The translations under genes were made by a program, and so were the position numbers. Below, one piece after another: positions 31,427 through 39,299 of a stretch of 39,725 bases of DNA. A model generated the notes under the pieces. It saw only the letters and a program-made list of their open reading frames with translations. It made no database searches and was not told where the DNA came from. Numbering within the stretch: the first letter of the stretch is position 1; every line of letters starts with the position of its first letter. Source of the DNA: a virus; IMG/VR virus record IMGVR_UViG_3300050119_000143, positions 1-39,725 of that record; one strand, given 5' to 3'.

Positions 31427-32088
31427 TCACCTCAAAATTTTCGGAACATCCGGCGGCTTCGTCTGCCGCTTCTGGTGCGGCGCGAGCATCGCCCAGACCA
31501 GCAGCTCGGTCTGGAAGTTCTGTCTGGCGTTTTCGCGCATCCGCTCGACGAATACGAGACAGATTTCGCGCAACGGCCAGTCCATCACGGCATCGAATCT
31601 ATCCGGATCGTGCGCCGCTGCCTCGCGAACGAGCGGCGCAAAATCCCCCAGATCTATCGCCCCGCGCTCTTTGTACGACTTGCCTTTGCGGTCGGGCTCG
31701 AAGATCTCGGGGAAGTCGTCGATGATCCCGCCCCTAACGAAAAAAAACCGATGACGAACCCCACGATCGCCTCTCGCATCGCAACCTTCTCGTCGTTGTC
31801 GGTGATCTCGCTGAACGCGATCGCGTTGCGATCCGCTTCGGCAACCGTCCACTTTTTGCCGACTTCGGTGAGACAGCCGGCGAGCACGTTGTGGGTTTTG
31901 CCCGTGAGCTGCAGGCGGGTGAGCAGCTCCTCAGCCTTAGCTCGATCGGTCCGCGTTTCGTCAATATCGAGCAGCACGTCTTTCGCGCCCGAGCGCGCGA
32001 GGTGCGCCTGCACGTATCCGTCCTGGTTTGCTGTTAGGGATTGGGTGATGCCGGTGAATTCCCTGCCGTCGAGCTTCAGAGTATCCAT
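31427..32088 (-). CDS. Tail assembly chaperone GT (-1 frameshift product)
   Basis: A predicted 220-residue fusion made by -1 frameshifting at the T8 run. Decoding reads ...FVIGFF in frame 0, slips back one base and continues as FVRGGIIDDFPEIFEP. The extension ends in LLVWAMLAPHQKR and KILR. The overall 662-base span becomes a whole number of codons only with a -1 shift. In lambda the GT protein binds the tape measure and recruits the major tail protein. The gene order (major tail protein, G/GT, tape measure) is exactly that of lambda. Confidence 0.85.
31654..32088 (-). CDS. Tail assembly chaperone G (short form)
   Basis: A 144-aa frame-0 product starting at ATG 32088 behind GGAGG. It contains MDTLKLDGREFTGITQSL, then AEELLTRLQLTGKTHNVLAG, which fit the helical G domain that coats the tape measure during tail assembly. 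The last 30 residues after the slippery site (LGAGSSTTSPRSSSP) are low-complexity read-through, typical for the non-shifted product. Confidence 0.8.
   Translation of the reverse strand: MDTLKLDGREFTGITQSLTANQDGYVQAHLARSGAKDVLLDIDETRTDRAKAEELLTRLQLTGKTHNVLAGCLTEVGKKWTVAEADRNAIAFSEITDNDEKVAMREAIVGFVIGFFSLGAGSSTTSPRSSSPTAKASRTKSAGR
31740..31747 (-). promoter_or_regulatory. -1 ribosomal frameshift site (T8)
   Basis: The minus strand reads GGTTTTTTTTCG: eight T residues arranged as GGT TTT TTT TCG in frame 0, containing the canonical T TTT TTT heptamer. A slip of one base back gives TTC GTT AGG in the overlapping frame. It sits 110 codons into the G gene, as in other siphophages. Confidence 0.85.
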
Positions 32089-32131
32089 TTCGCCTCCGGG
32101 TCGGAGTTGCCGCCCGCGTCCATCGAACTAG

Positions 32132-32169
32132 AAAAATGGGAAGCCGGTCCCTCTTCTTCCCGGCTTCCC
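32132..32169 (-). terminator. Intrinsic terminator after the major tail protein gene
   Basis: On the minus strand, GGGAAGCCGG and CCGGCTTCCC make a perfect 10-bp stem (32160-32169 with 32138-32147) around a 12-base loop, followed by ATTTTTC. This hairpin plus U-tract lies 44 bases after the major tail protein stop and would cut transcription before G/GT. It may raise capsid and tail-tube yield over distal genes. Confidence 0.8.
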
Positions 32170-32213
32170 GACTGCATCCAAACGGTTGCGCCCGTCTTCC
32201 CTAACCGGACCGT

Positions 32214-33005
32214 TTAGAAATACGTGAGCTGATAGAACGGTGCGTTCGGCGTGAGCGCGGTGTTGTCGAGGATCTCGCCGTCGAGCGACCAATTCGCGTA
32301 ATCGTCTGAGATCAAACCGAACTGCCCCTGCGGATGCAGATTGCACTTCCACAAGTCGGCCATGATCTTCTGCCCGTCCACGGGATCCGGGACGAACTTG
32401 AGGTGCCCCTGCTGGAACGGAACGGTTGCCGCGGCGACCTGGTCCTGGGAACCCACGAGCGTGTTGTAGGTGGCCGTGACCGCGTGCGACGAAATCGTCG
32501 AGGCGGCGGGAATGTAATAAATGCTCTTGATCGCATCGACCAGGACATAGTCGGTGCCGGCAGTGAGCACGACTGCGTTCGACGTCAGCACGGGCGGCGT
32601 TCCCACGCCGTCGGTGTTGAAGTGAAGCGCCTGGAAATAGCGGCCGATGGCATTCGGTGCCTGCGCCGCGGTGATCAAAACCTCGGACGTGAAGGTCGTG
32701 GCCGTTGTCGCGAGCGATGTCTTGCCACTGGACATCTGGGTGATCGCGCCGTGGACCGACGAAAAGTCGGTGCCGGTGATGCTGATTTTGCCCTGCCGCT
32801 TTTTCAGCGCGGAACCGATCTGCGTCACGCTTTTGTTGAGCGACTGGAACAGCTCGGCGATGTCGTCCTTCAACTCGATTTCAAATTTTGTCGCGTTGCC
32901 CAGATGCTGGAAGCCGGACGGGTTCCCGCTCGCATCGAAAATATCGAGCAGCACCGACCCTTTGCCGAGCATCAGGACATGAGGTACCGGGTAAATAATG
33001 CCCAT
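32214..33005 (-). CDS. Major tail protein
   Basis: A 263-aa protein starting at ATG 33005 behind AGGAGG. It contains GNATKFEIELKDDIAELFQS and KRQGKISITGTDFSSVHGAI, strands and loops typical of tail tube proteins that form hexameric rings around the tape measure. The location between the tail terminator and G/GT fits. A dedicated terminator follows, as expected for an abundantly needed protein. It is a mostly beta-structured protein of typical size. Confidence 0.8.
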   Translation of the reverse strand: MGIIYPVPHVLMLGKGSVLLDIFDASGNPSGFQHLGNATKFEIELKDDIAELFQSLNKSVTQIGSALKKRQGKISITGTDFSSVHGAITQMSSGKTSLATTATTFTSEVLITAAQAPNAIGRYFQALHFNTDGVGTPPVLTSNAVVLTAGTDYVLVDAIKSIYYIPAASTISSHAVTATYNTLVGSQDQVAAATVPFQQGHLKFVPDPVDGQKIMADLWKCNLHPQGQFGLISDDYANWSLDGEILDNTALTPNAPFYQLTYF

Positions 33006-33014
33006 ATTGTCCTC

Positions 33015-33473
33015 CTAGGACTTCGAAGTCGGATCGAGCCTGCTCGTCCGATACTTAATCGTGAAGTGAACCGTGGCGGCGGCGATTGGCTTGTCGCCCT
33101 CTTTCGACATCCACACCGTCCGGTCCTCCTCAACTCCGTTAGCGAGACCGCCGAAAGTCTCGTCCAAAAAGATTTGCTGGTTCGCCCACACGATGATCGG
33201 GTCGAGCACCTGGTCGACCGACGAAGTCGACGAGCCCTCGGCCCGGCACTGCAAACCGATCGACAGCTGACGCTCGGTCGTGGGCGCGCGATAGTTCTGC
33301 GCGGCGAGAGGTTTCGGCTGATCGTCCTCGGCGTAAATCATGATCGCCGGAAGCGAATCGATCTCGATCGCTCTGGTGCGCTCGCGGTGGACGGTCAAGC
33401 CGGCAGGTCCGCCGCCCACCGCGAGCGCTGCAGCGAGCGCGGTCATGATTTGCTCGCGAAACGAATCAGCCAC
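33015..33473 (-). CDS. Tail terminator (gpU-like)
   Basis: A 152-aa protein from GTG 33473 behind AAGGAG. The N-terminal helix (SFREQIMTALAAALA) is followed by VHRERTRAIEIDSLPAIMIY, RQLSIGLQCRAEG and a final strand TVHFTIKYRT. This alpha/beta layout matches phage tail terminator proteins such as lambda gpU, which cap the tail tube. Position just before the major tail protein supports the call. Confidence 0.7.
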   Translation of the reverse strand: MADSFREQIMTALAAALAVGGGPAGLTVHRERTRAIEIDSLPAIMIYAEDDQPKPLAAQNYRAPTTERQLSIGLQCRAEGSSTSSVDQVLDPIIVWANQQIFLDETFGGLANGVEEDRTVWMSKEGDKPIAAATVHFTIKYRTSRLDPTSKS

Positions 33474-33482
33474 AAAACTCCT

Positions 33483-33944
33483 TTACGACGCCGTCAGCGT
33501 TTGATTCGTTGACGGACGCAGGTACCACACGCCGCCGAGAGCTACCAGGTTGAGCTGATCGGCCAGCGCGCCGCCAAACGTGGCCTTGTGATTTGCGCCG
33601 CCGCTGATGCCCGCAGTCGTCGTGACGATGTGCGCGTGCGCGGTGACCGCGATGATGGACAGCTCTTTGCCGTCGTCGGTTCCGCTCACGGGATTTGCAA
33701 GCGTCATGGTGAGAGCGCCCGCGCTGCCGAGAGTGACCGTGCCCGCTTTCAGCGAGATCGCGCCGGAAGTCGTGTGCGCCTCGATCGCGCAACCGCTCGC
33801 GGTGTTCGCGCCGCCGAGACCGGCGACCGCAGTATCGAGAATGTCCTCGTTTGCCGCCTCGTTCGATTGCCCGCTTGCGGCGTTCCCGGAAACGACGTTT
33901 AGGTCGGCGTCCGGTTTTGCCAGTCCCAAACTCAGAGTCTTCAT
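33483..33944 (-). CDS. Probable head decoration or small virion protein
   Basis: A 153-aa Ala/Gly/Thr-rich protein, predicted beta, starting at ATG 33944 after AAGGAGG. It contains TVTLGSAGALTMTLANPVSG, DDGKELSIIAVTAHAHIV and LNLVALGGVWYL. These repeats of short strands suggest a capsid decoration or stabilising protein. The strongest ribosome-binding site in the head module suggests high expression. No exact family. Confidence 0.5.
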   Translation of the reverse strand: MKTLSLGLAKPDADLNVVSGNAASGQSNEAANEDILDTAVAGLGGANTASGCAIEAHTTSGAISLKAGTVTLGSAGALTMTLANPVSGTDDGKELSIIAVTAHAHIVTTTAGISGGANHKATFGGALADQLNLVALGGVWYLRPSTNQTLTAS

Positions 33945-33971
33945 GCGACTGCCTCCTTCGAAAAGTTTGTG

Positions 33972-34286
33972 TTACGCCGTGCCGAGCAAAAGCTTGGTCA
34001 GCCCGCCATCGCCCATCTTCAGGCGTTCGCGAACCGTGAAATTCTTAGAGCCGATCGCGACCGCGGCGCCGATGGCAACGGCCGGAAACGCCGAGGTCTG
34101 CACCGTGAGCGTCGTGGCCAGCACCACCACCTGGCCTCGCTGCGAATCCTGCACAACGATCTCGTCGGCTTCGTCGAGCAGCCCGACACCGCTCGCGCCG
34201 CCCACGGCGACCGCGATACCCATGTCCGCCATCAAGGCGGGGATATCGCTGTCGCCGAAAGCGGCGGCGGTGGACGGGAGAGGCAT
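33972..34286 (-). CDS. Head-tail joining protein (FII-like)
   Basis: A 104-aa protein. The second half (GQVVVLATTLTVQ, VAIGAAVAIGSKNFTVRERL, MGDGGLTKLLLG) resembles the small beta-barrel of lambda gpFII, which sits at the head-tail interface. Its place between the capsid gene and tail-terminator gene supports a connector role. The N-terminal 30 residues are probably flexible. Confidence 0.6.
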   Translation of the reverse strand: MPLPSTAAAFGDSDIPALMADMGIAVAVGGASGVGLLDEADEIVVQDSQRGQVVVLATTLTVQTSAFPAVAIGAAVAIGSKNFTVRERLKMGDGGLTKLLLGTA

Positions 34287-34292
34287 CTGTCT

Positions 34293-34556
34293 TTAAGCGC
34301 TCTTGCGCCTTGCCGTCGTCGGGTCCGCGTTTTGCGGTTTCGGATCGGCGTGGACAGGCTTTTCAACCCGCACAGTTGTTGGCGCGCTTTCTGGTGCTTC
34401 GCCCGGTTCGAGGTGTTCGACCGCGCAACCCGAGCCGATAATGTCGAGCGCTTTTCCGCGCGGAACAGAAACAACCGTTCCCTTCTCCGCATGCTTGCCA
34501 TCGATGATGAGATGGCGCGTGAGTTTGATTTTTTTGACATTTCGCCGTTCTTCCAT
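34293..34556 (-). CDS. Small head-region protein (87 aa)
   Basis: An 87-aa protein starting at ATG 34556, eight bases after AAGGAG; a longer open frame to 34622 lacks a good start. The central IIDGKHAEKGTVVSVPRGKA and DIIGSGCAVEHLE match small proteins next to phage capsid genes (a 'G..V..G.vv.vp..kA.diigSG.A' pattern). The C-terminus is Pro-rich and basic. The role is unknown. Confidence 0.6.
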   Translation of the reverse strand: MEERRNVKKIKLTRHLIIDGKHAEKGTVVSVPRGKALDIIGSGCAVEHLEPGEAPESAPTTVRVEKPVHADPKPQNADPTTARRKSA

Positions 34557-34649
34557 GCCGCTCTTCTCCTTGGCGGTGATCTCGGGCGGTCCAGCCTTTC
34601 GGCCAGACCGCCGAGCCCACATCGAATGAGCCGTAGCTCTTGCGATTCG

Positions 34650-36797
34650 TTACGAGACGATGAGATCGGTCGCCGCTACGAAAGCCGGTCCGTATTTCAG
34701 CGTGATGTCGGTCAGCATGAACGTGGTTAGCTCGATCATGCCCTGCTTCTTCAGGCGGTACGGATCGACAACCAGCTCGAACCCGGAGCCCCACATGCCG
34801 ATGATCATGGTCTCGAAGATCCCGTAGATCGCGGTGTGGAGAGCCGTGCCCGAACCCTTCGTGCCGTTGGACGCGACCTGGTTCGTCGAGCGCGCCATCT
34901 TGCCGTCGACCGTGTCGTCGTCCGCCCAGATCGGCAGTCCGATCGTGTTTCCCAAACGCGCTGTGCGCTTCAGCCGAGACTTCACACCCGGTGTGGTGAG
35001 CCATCCGCCATTCCCGAGCTGATCGGCGTTCACGTCCTCGATGAGCGTTTCCATGTTGACGATGTCGTCCCACACGGGCGCGCCGCCATTTGCTGAGTCC
35101 GCTTCCACGACGTAGCTCTGCACACCCGAGGTGTTCAGAATTCCGGTGGGTTGATTCGAGCTGCCGCTGCCAGAGATGGCTGCGGTGTCGACGGCGAGCG
35201 CGAGATCGCGCGCGAGGTCTTCGCGCACGAGCGTATCGACATCGACGACAGCCTGCGCCAGCAACTGCCGTGAATAGCTGGACGATGACTGGTAGCAGTG
35301 AGGCTGCGACGCGATGGCGCCGAGAGTGAGAGCGGAATCGGCGACATCGCTGCCGGGATTCTCACCCACCCACGAGCCCGTCGCGCGGCCGGTTTGTTTC
35401 GGGTAGCTCACGTTGTCGCGGAGACCCGCGATGGTGCGAGCGCCCAGTTCCTTGACGCGCATCCGGTTGTAGAGAAACTGGATGAACTCGCCGGGTTCGG
35501 TGAACTTCAGCGTTTGGCCGGCGGTGGAGCTGCCCGAGTCGAGACCCGCGCGGGTTTTCATTTGCCCTGGGAATCGCTTCTCGAGGTTGTCGGACCAGGC
35601 GTGACGGATCGACCAGGGCACAAACAAGCCGCCGTGCGATTCGCGCGTGTGACGCTTTTCGAGTTCGTCCGAAATTTCCAGTTCGAACGTGTTCTCGCGC
35701 TTCGCCGAGCCGCTCATGTTCGATTCGACATTGGCGACCGCGGCCATAATTCCGCGCGCGAGGTTGTACTGCCGTTGCTCTTTTTCGGTGAGGTTGAGAC
35801 GCTCCTGCTCCTCCGCCGAGTTGGTAACGATCGGACGGGCGCCGCGCTTCTCGACATCCGAAAGAATTTCGCGTGAAGCCTGCTCGACGGTCAGACCGTC
35901 GGACACCATCTTTACCGTGCGTTCGTGATCGATCCCGTGTTGCTTGCCGAGCCGAAAAATTTCAGCGGCGGCGGTCCGGGATTCGGTGACTGCTGTGTTC
36001 GTTTCCACTGTGACCTCCCTCGAATTCGGCTTGGAAGCCGGTAGATTTTCACTGCCCACGAGCACCACGGGAAACTTGCGCTCCCCTGCCGCGCGGTTAT
36101 TGCCGACAGTCGGGTCGGCGGGAACGCCAACCGAACTGACCTCCATCGGAGTCCAGTTTGTAGCCCGGTACGTGTCGCCTTCGTCCTTCGACGATTTGTC
36201 GAGCGTGTACTCGTTGACCCCGTACCCAACAGAGATGAAACGCCGGATCCCGTCGAGAATGTCCTGCTTGATCGACTGCGCGGCGGGATTGCGGCTAAAC
36301 CTGACTTTTCCTCGGAGCTTTTTATCGTCGCCGACCTTGATGCCCTCGACGATGCCGATGACGCTCTTGGAATCGTGCGAATCGAGAAACGAGAGCCCGA
36401 GCTTTGCGCGGGACAGGTCGACTGCATCCTTCGAGTGATCGAGGATTTCCGTCGCGCCCCAGCGCGAGACCGGATACTCGGACGAAATCGAAATGTCGAA
36501 ACGGTCCTCGTCCCGTTTGCCGGCGGCTTCCTTGCCTTCGTTGCCGGTGTCGTCGGAGCGGTCCTCGTCCTCGCCGTCGTCGTCTTCCTCATCGTCGTCG
36601 GCGTCGTCGGTTTTGCCAGCGGCTTTATTTGCGGCGCGCGTCACCGCGCGAGCGGCGCGAGCCGCCACGCGCGCGAGCTTTTCGTCCGCGGTGCGCCGTT
36701 TGACCGGCGTCATGGTGACAACTTCAAACTGGCGGAACATCATCCCGAGTTCGCTCGGGAGAGCTTCGCGCACGGTCGGATTCGTTGTGGTTGCCAT
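34650..36797 (-). CDS. Fused prohead protease / HK97 major capsid protein
   Basis: A 715-aa fusion. Residues about 40-90 are basic then strongly acidic (DDADDDEEDDDGEDED). Residues about 98-230 are an HK97-type U35 protease with candidate His141 in FLDSHD and Ser189 in RRFISVGY. Residues about 270-385 are helical and may act as scaffold/delta domain. Residues about 390-715 are the HK97-fold capsid protein, with SWVGENPGSDVADSALTLGA, NQPTGILNT and a C-terminal YGPAFVAATDLIVS. Fusion of protease, scaffold and capsid in one reading frame is known but uncommon. Start: ATG behind GAGGAG. Confidence 0.93.
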   Translation of the reverse strand: MATTTNPTVREALPSELGMMFRQFEVVTMTPVKRRTADEKLARVAARAARAVTRAANKAAGKTDDADDDEEDDDGEDEDRSDDTGNEGKEAAGKRDEDRFDISISSEYPVSRWGATEILDHSKDAVDLSRAKLGLSFLDSHDSKSVIGIVEGIKVGDDKKLRGKVRFSRNPAAQSIKQDILDGIRRFISVGYGVNEYTLDKSSKDEGDTYRATNWTPMEVSSVGVPADPTVGNNRAAGERKFPVVLVGSENLPASKPNSREVTVETNTAVTESRTAAAEIFRLGKQHGIDHERTVKMVSDGLTVEQASREILSDVEKRGARPIVTNSAEEQERLNLTEKEQRQYNLARGIMAAVANVESNMSGSAKRENTFELEISDELEKRHTRESHGGLFVPWSIRHAWSDNLEKRFPGQMKTRAGLDSGSSTAGQTLKFTEPGEFIQFLYNRMRVKELGARTIAGLRDNVSYPKQTGRATGSWVGENPGSDVADSALTLGAIASQPHCYQSSSSYSRQLLAQAVVDVDTLVREDLARDLALAVDTAAISGSGSSNQPTGILNTSGVQSYVVEADSANGGAPVWDDIVNMETLIEDVNADQLGNGGWLTTPGVKSRLKRTARLGNTIGLPIWADDDTVDGKMARSTNQVASNGTKGSGTALHTAIYGIFETMIIGMWGSGFELVVDPYRLKKQGMIELTTFMLTDITLKYGPAFVAATDLIVS

Positions 36798-36799
36798 CG

Positions 36800-38371
36800 C
36801 TATCTCCTCATCGCCACGAGTTTTGAGCTTGCGGACTCCGCCGACTTTTTGCCCTTGTCCGTTTCGTCGACTTCTTCCTGCGGCACGTCTTCCTCGTCGT
36901 CGCCGGCAGTGACTGGATTCTGCGGACCCTTTTGCACGCCGGGCTTTGTGGCCGAGACGGTGAACTCGAGCCCGAGCGCCTCGGCCTGTTTCTTTTCCGC
37001 GGCGAGAGTCTCGAACACCTGCTCGATCGAGTCGCCGCGTTCGGACACGATCGCGTCACGCGATTGCAGACCCGAGCCGATCGCGAGAATGGAAGCCTGC
37101 ACGTCCTTGAGCGGATCGACCCACTGCCAGCCGCGAGGTTCCCATTTGCCGCACAAAAAGCGCGACGGATCGCGCGAGTCGAGCACGAGCTGCCCGGAGA
37201 GAAGCGCCATGCCCATGAAGGATTCGAAAATCGGCTGCATGAAGGTTTCGGCCATCATCGACTGGCAGATCTTCCACTGGTCGCGCTCGATGAGCAGACC
37301 GGACCGCATCGATGAGTAGTTGACGCCTTCGAGGTCGGAGGCGAGCGCGTTGTACGACACGCCCAGCGCGCCGGCGATAAAGCGGAGCATGGACTTCACG
37401 AACATCTGGAAAGCGTTCGCCGGATGGTCGGGATTCCACGGCACAAAATCCATTCCCGGAGGCAGCTGCTCGATCACGCCGGGATTCGCCTCGATGCGGT
37501 ACTTGGCGTCCTCGTTCGGCGTTTCGTAAGCGGCGGGCTCGGTGGTTTTGAGGAAACCGATTTTCGCGGCGCCCACGCGGGCGGCGACCAGCTCGGCTTC
37601 GACGTAGCCGCCGAGCATGCGCATCTCCTGCATGCAGGGATGAAACCAGGTGACGCCGCGCGTTTGATTCACGCGCTCGGGATCGTAGAGATGCAGAACG
37701 TACTCGGCCGGGATCCGTTCGCGGAGCAGCGAGCCGCCGAGGTCCGATGGATGCGCGGGGTTGACGTGGTAGGCAACGGGTTTGCCCCATTTGTCCACCT
37801 CGACGCCCATCCGGATTTCGTTTTCCTGCTTCGAAGCGAAGCGGCTGAACAAATGATCGATTTGATCTGGATCCACCATCTGCAGCGCGAAGCGGTACTT
37901 ATTTGCGAAGCCGGGCACCATTCGAACGAACGCCTCGCCGTCGGTCGCAATCGTTTTCAGCACGAGAGTCTGAACCGCGCGAAACGAATATTTCCCGTCG
38001 ACGGTGCAGTTGCCTTTTTTAGACCACTCTTTCCAGGCGCACTCGATCTTCTCGTTGAACGTGGAGTTCAGCGTCTTGTCGTTGTTGCGGACCTGCGGCT
38101 GGTAGCCCATGCCCTTTTCGCCGAGCACGTTTGCCACGAGAATTTTGAGGTAGGACTTCGCGACGGCGTTGTTGCGGGACAGCTCGCGCGCACGCGCGCG
38201 GAGCAACCGGAGGTTTGATTTCACCTCTTGATCGGCGGAGAGAATCGAGGTAACCCAGTCCATCGTGAGGCGGGATCCCGAAGCGCCATTGAACGTCGAG
38301 AGGTTTCTAACAGCGCCGACAATCATCTTGCCGGCGAGAACGACGCGCTGAAAGAATCCGGGCGTCTTCAT
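36800..38371 (-). CDS. Portal protein (lambda family)
   Basis: A 523-aa portal of the lambda gpB family, which forms the dodecameric DNA channel of the head. Visible features include LRARARELSRNNAVAKSYLK near the N-terminus, MVDPDQIDHLFSRFA, EYVLHLYDPERVNQTRGVTW and NALASDLEGVNYSSMRSGLL. The C-terminal 60 residues are a flexible Asp/Glu/Lys-rich tail. ATG 38371 overlaps the previous stop (ATGA). It is followed by the protease/capsid gene. Confidence 0.93.
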   Translation of the reverse strand: MKTPGFFQRVVLAGKMIVGAVRNLSTFNGASGSRLTMDWVTSILSADQEVKSNLRLLRARARELSRNNAVAKSYLKILVANVLGEKGMGYQPQVRNNDKTLNSTFNEKIECAWKEWSKKGNCTVDGKYSFRAVQTLVLKTIATDGEAFVRMVPGFANKYRFALQMVDPDQIDHLFSRFASKQENEIRMGVEVDKWGKPVAYHVNPAHPSDLGGSLLRERIPAEYVLHLYDPERVNQTRGVTWFHPCMQEMRMLGGYVEAELVAARVGAAKIGFLKTTEPAAYETPNEDAKYRIEANPGVIEQLPPGMDFVPWNPDHPANAFQMFVKSMLRFIAGALGVSYNALASDLEGVNYSSMRSGLLIERDQWKICQSMMAETFMQPIFESFMGMALLSGQLVLDSRDPSRFLCGKWEPRGWQWVDPLKDVQASILAIGSGLQSRDAIVSERGDSIEQVFETLAAEKKQAEALGLEFTVSATKPGVQKGPQNPVTAGDDEEDVPQEEVDETDKGKKSAESASSKLVAMRR

Positions 38372-39222
38372 CGGTCAAGCCCCGTCACGTCGGTCCACGT
38401 TGCAGGGAACTTCGTCTCTTCCTGGACGTTGAACTCGATGTGGTACGACTGCGAGAGGCGGCCGGGATTTTGCTGGCGCCACACGGCCGCGCGAAGCAGC
38501 CCGCGCAGATCCGTCAGTTCCTTCAGGTTGTACTTCGAAACCGCGCGTCCAGCGATTTGATAGCTCTGGATGCCGCCCGAAAGATTGCCCGAGATCGCGG
38601 CCTCGACCACGGCGAGCGTTCGCTCTTCGTAGGTCTGAAACGTGCCGGCGGGAGAAGTGGCGGCGTCTGGCTCGATGTTAATTACCAGCTCGTCGCCGCG
38701 AAGATCGTACGTGAGCGCCGGGCCTCGCCCCGTAGCCGCGGCGGTTTCATTCACAGCCGCGGCGTTCGCCACGGTCACGGTTCCGGCGCCCACGCCATCG
38801 AGCTCGATCGCAGTGACTGCGCCGGCAGCCAAATTATTTGTGGAGTTGGTGTAGCCCGCAATCGCGAGGTTTATGCCGACGTACGGCTGCGGACCCGTGA
38901 AGCCGGAAAACGAATAGATCGCTTCGGCGCCGGCGGTGACCACCTGCGTGAGAGTCAAAGCCGTGCCGGGATTGGTGAGGCGTTCGGTGTAGCGGTACGG
39001 ACCAGGCGCGAGCCCTTCGGTGTCGGACGGAAGAAACTCGATTTGAAAATCAGCACCGCCGCCGGCGTTGGCCTGCTTGTTGAACTTCGTGGTGAGCCCG
39101 TTCAGATAGATCGTGTAAAGCCAGCCATCCTCCGGTGAAAAATTATCGAGAGAACGGGAGTAGCGAACGGTGGTTCCGGCTGGGAAATGGGCAGGGACGC
39201 GGTCCGGTGCAATCGGTGCCAT
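38368..39222 (-). CDS. Head-completion protein with gpW-like C-terminus and module A
   Basis: A protein of 284 aa from ATG 39222 (or 286 aa from GTG 39228). The base domain (FSPEDGWLYTIYLNGLTT, FLPSDTEGLAPGPYRYTERL ... GTFQTYEERTLAVVEAAISG) resembles short head-neck proteins of temperate phages. Residues 92-167 are an insertion, module A (FTGPQPYVGINLAIAGYTN...VNETAAATG), also present in the fibre-like protein at 19967-21085. The C-terminus SYQIAGRAVSKYNLKELTDL resembles gpW-type head-tail joiners. The GTG start borrows its first bases from the edge of repeat R. Confidence 0.65.
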   Translation of the reverse strand: MAPIAPDRVPAHFPAGTTVRYSRSLDNFSPEDGWLYTIYLNGLTTKFNKQANAGGGADFQIEFLPSDTEGLAPGPYRYTERLTNPGTALTLTQVVTAGAEAIYSFSGFTGPQPYVGINLAIAGYTNSTNNLAAGAVTAIELDGVGAGTVTVANAAAVNETAAATGRGPALTYDLRGDELVINIEPDAATSPAGTFQTYEERTLAVVEAAISGNLSGGIQSYQIAGRAVSKYNLKELTDLRGLLRAAVWRQQNPGRLSQSYHIEFNVQEETKFPATWTDVTGLDR

Positions 39223-39226
39223 TTGC

Positions 39227-39299
39227 ACCGAGAATGCGGGTACTAGGACTCTAAGTCTATATTAGACTTACTATAAAGGGCTTAAGGCGAAACCTGTAC
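39227..39299. repeat. Direct repeat R, copy 2
   Basis: Identical to bases 1-73, including the palindrome (39252-39270). This copy separates the second HNH-type gene from the gpW-like gene, so it is the leader of the head operon. Its AT-rich palindromic core could act as a promoter/operator. No -35 consensus was found at a proper distance from the TATAGT and TAATAT hexamers in R. Confidence 0.95.

Noticed and set aside
31654-31852. Frameshift sequencing error in a tail gene
   Set aside because: The overlap occurs at a perfect slippery heptamer at the expected place of a G/GT chaperone, so programmed frameshifting is the simpler reading.
1-39299. Interpretation of the 73-bp repeats as attL/attR of a prophage
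   Set aside because: Each copy follows an HNH gene and the second lies inside the phage morphogenetic order, far from the integrase; no host genes flank either copy. Circular permutation explains the layout better, although R as attP was kept as a minor option.
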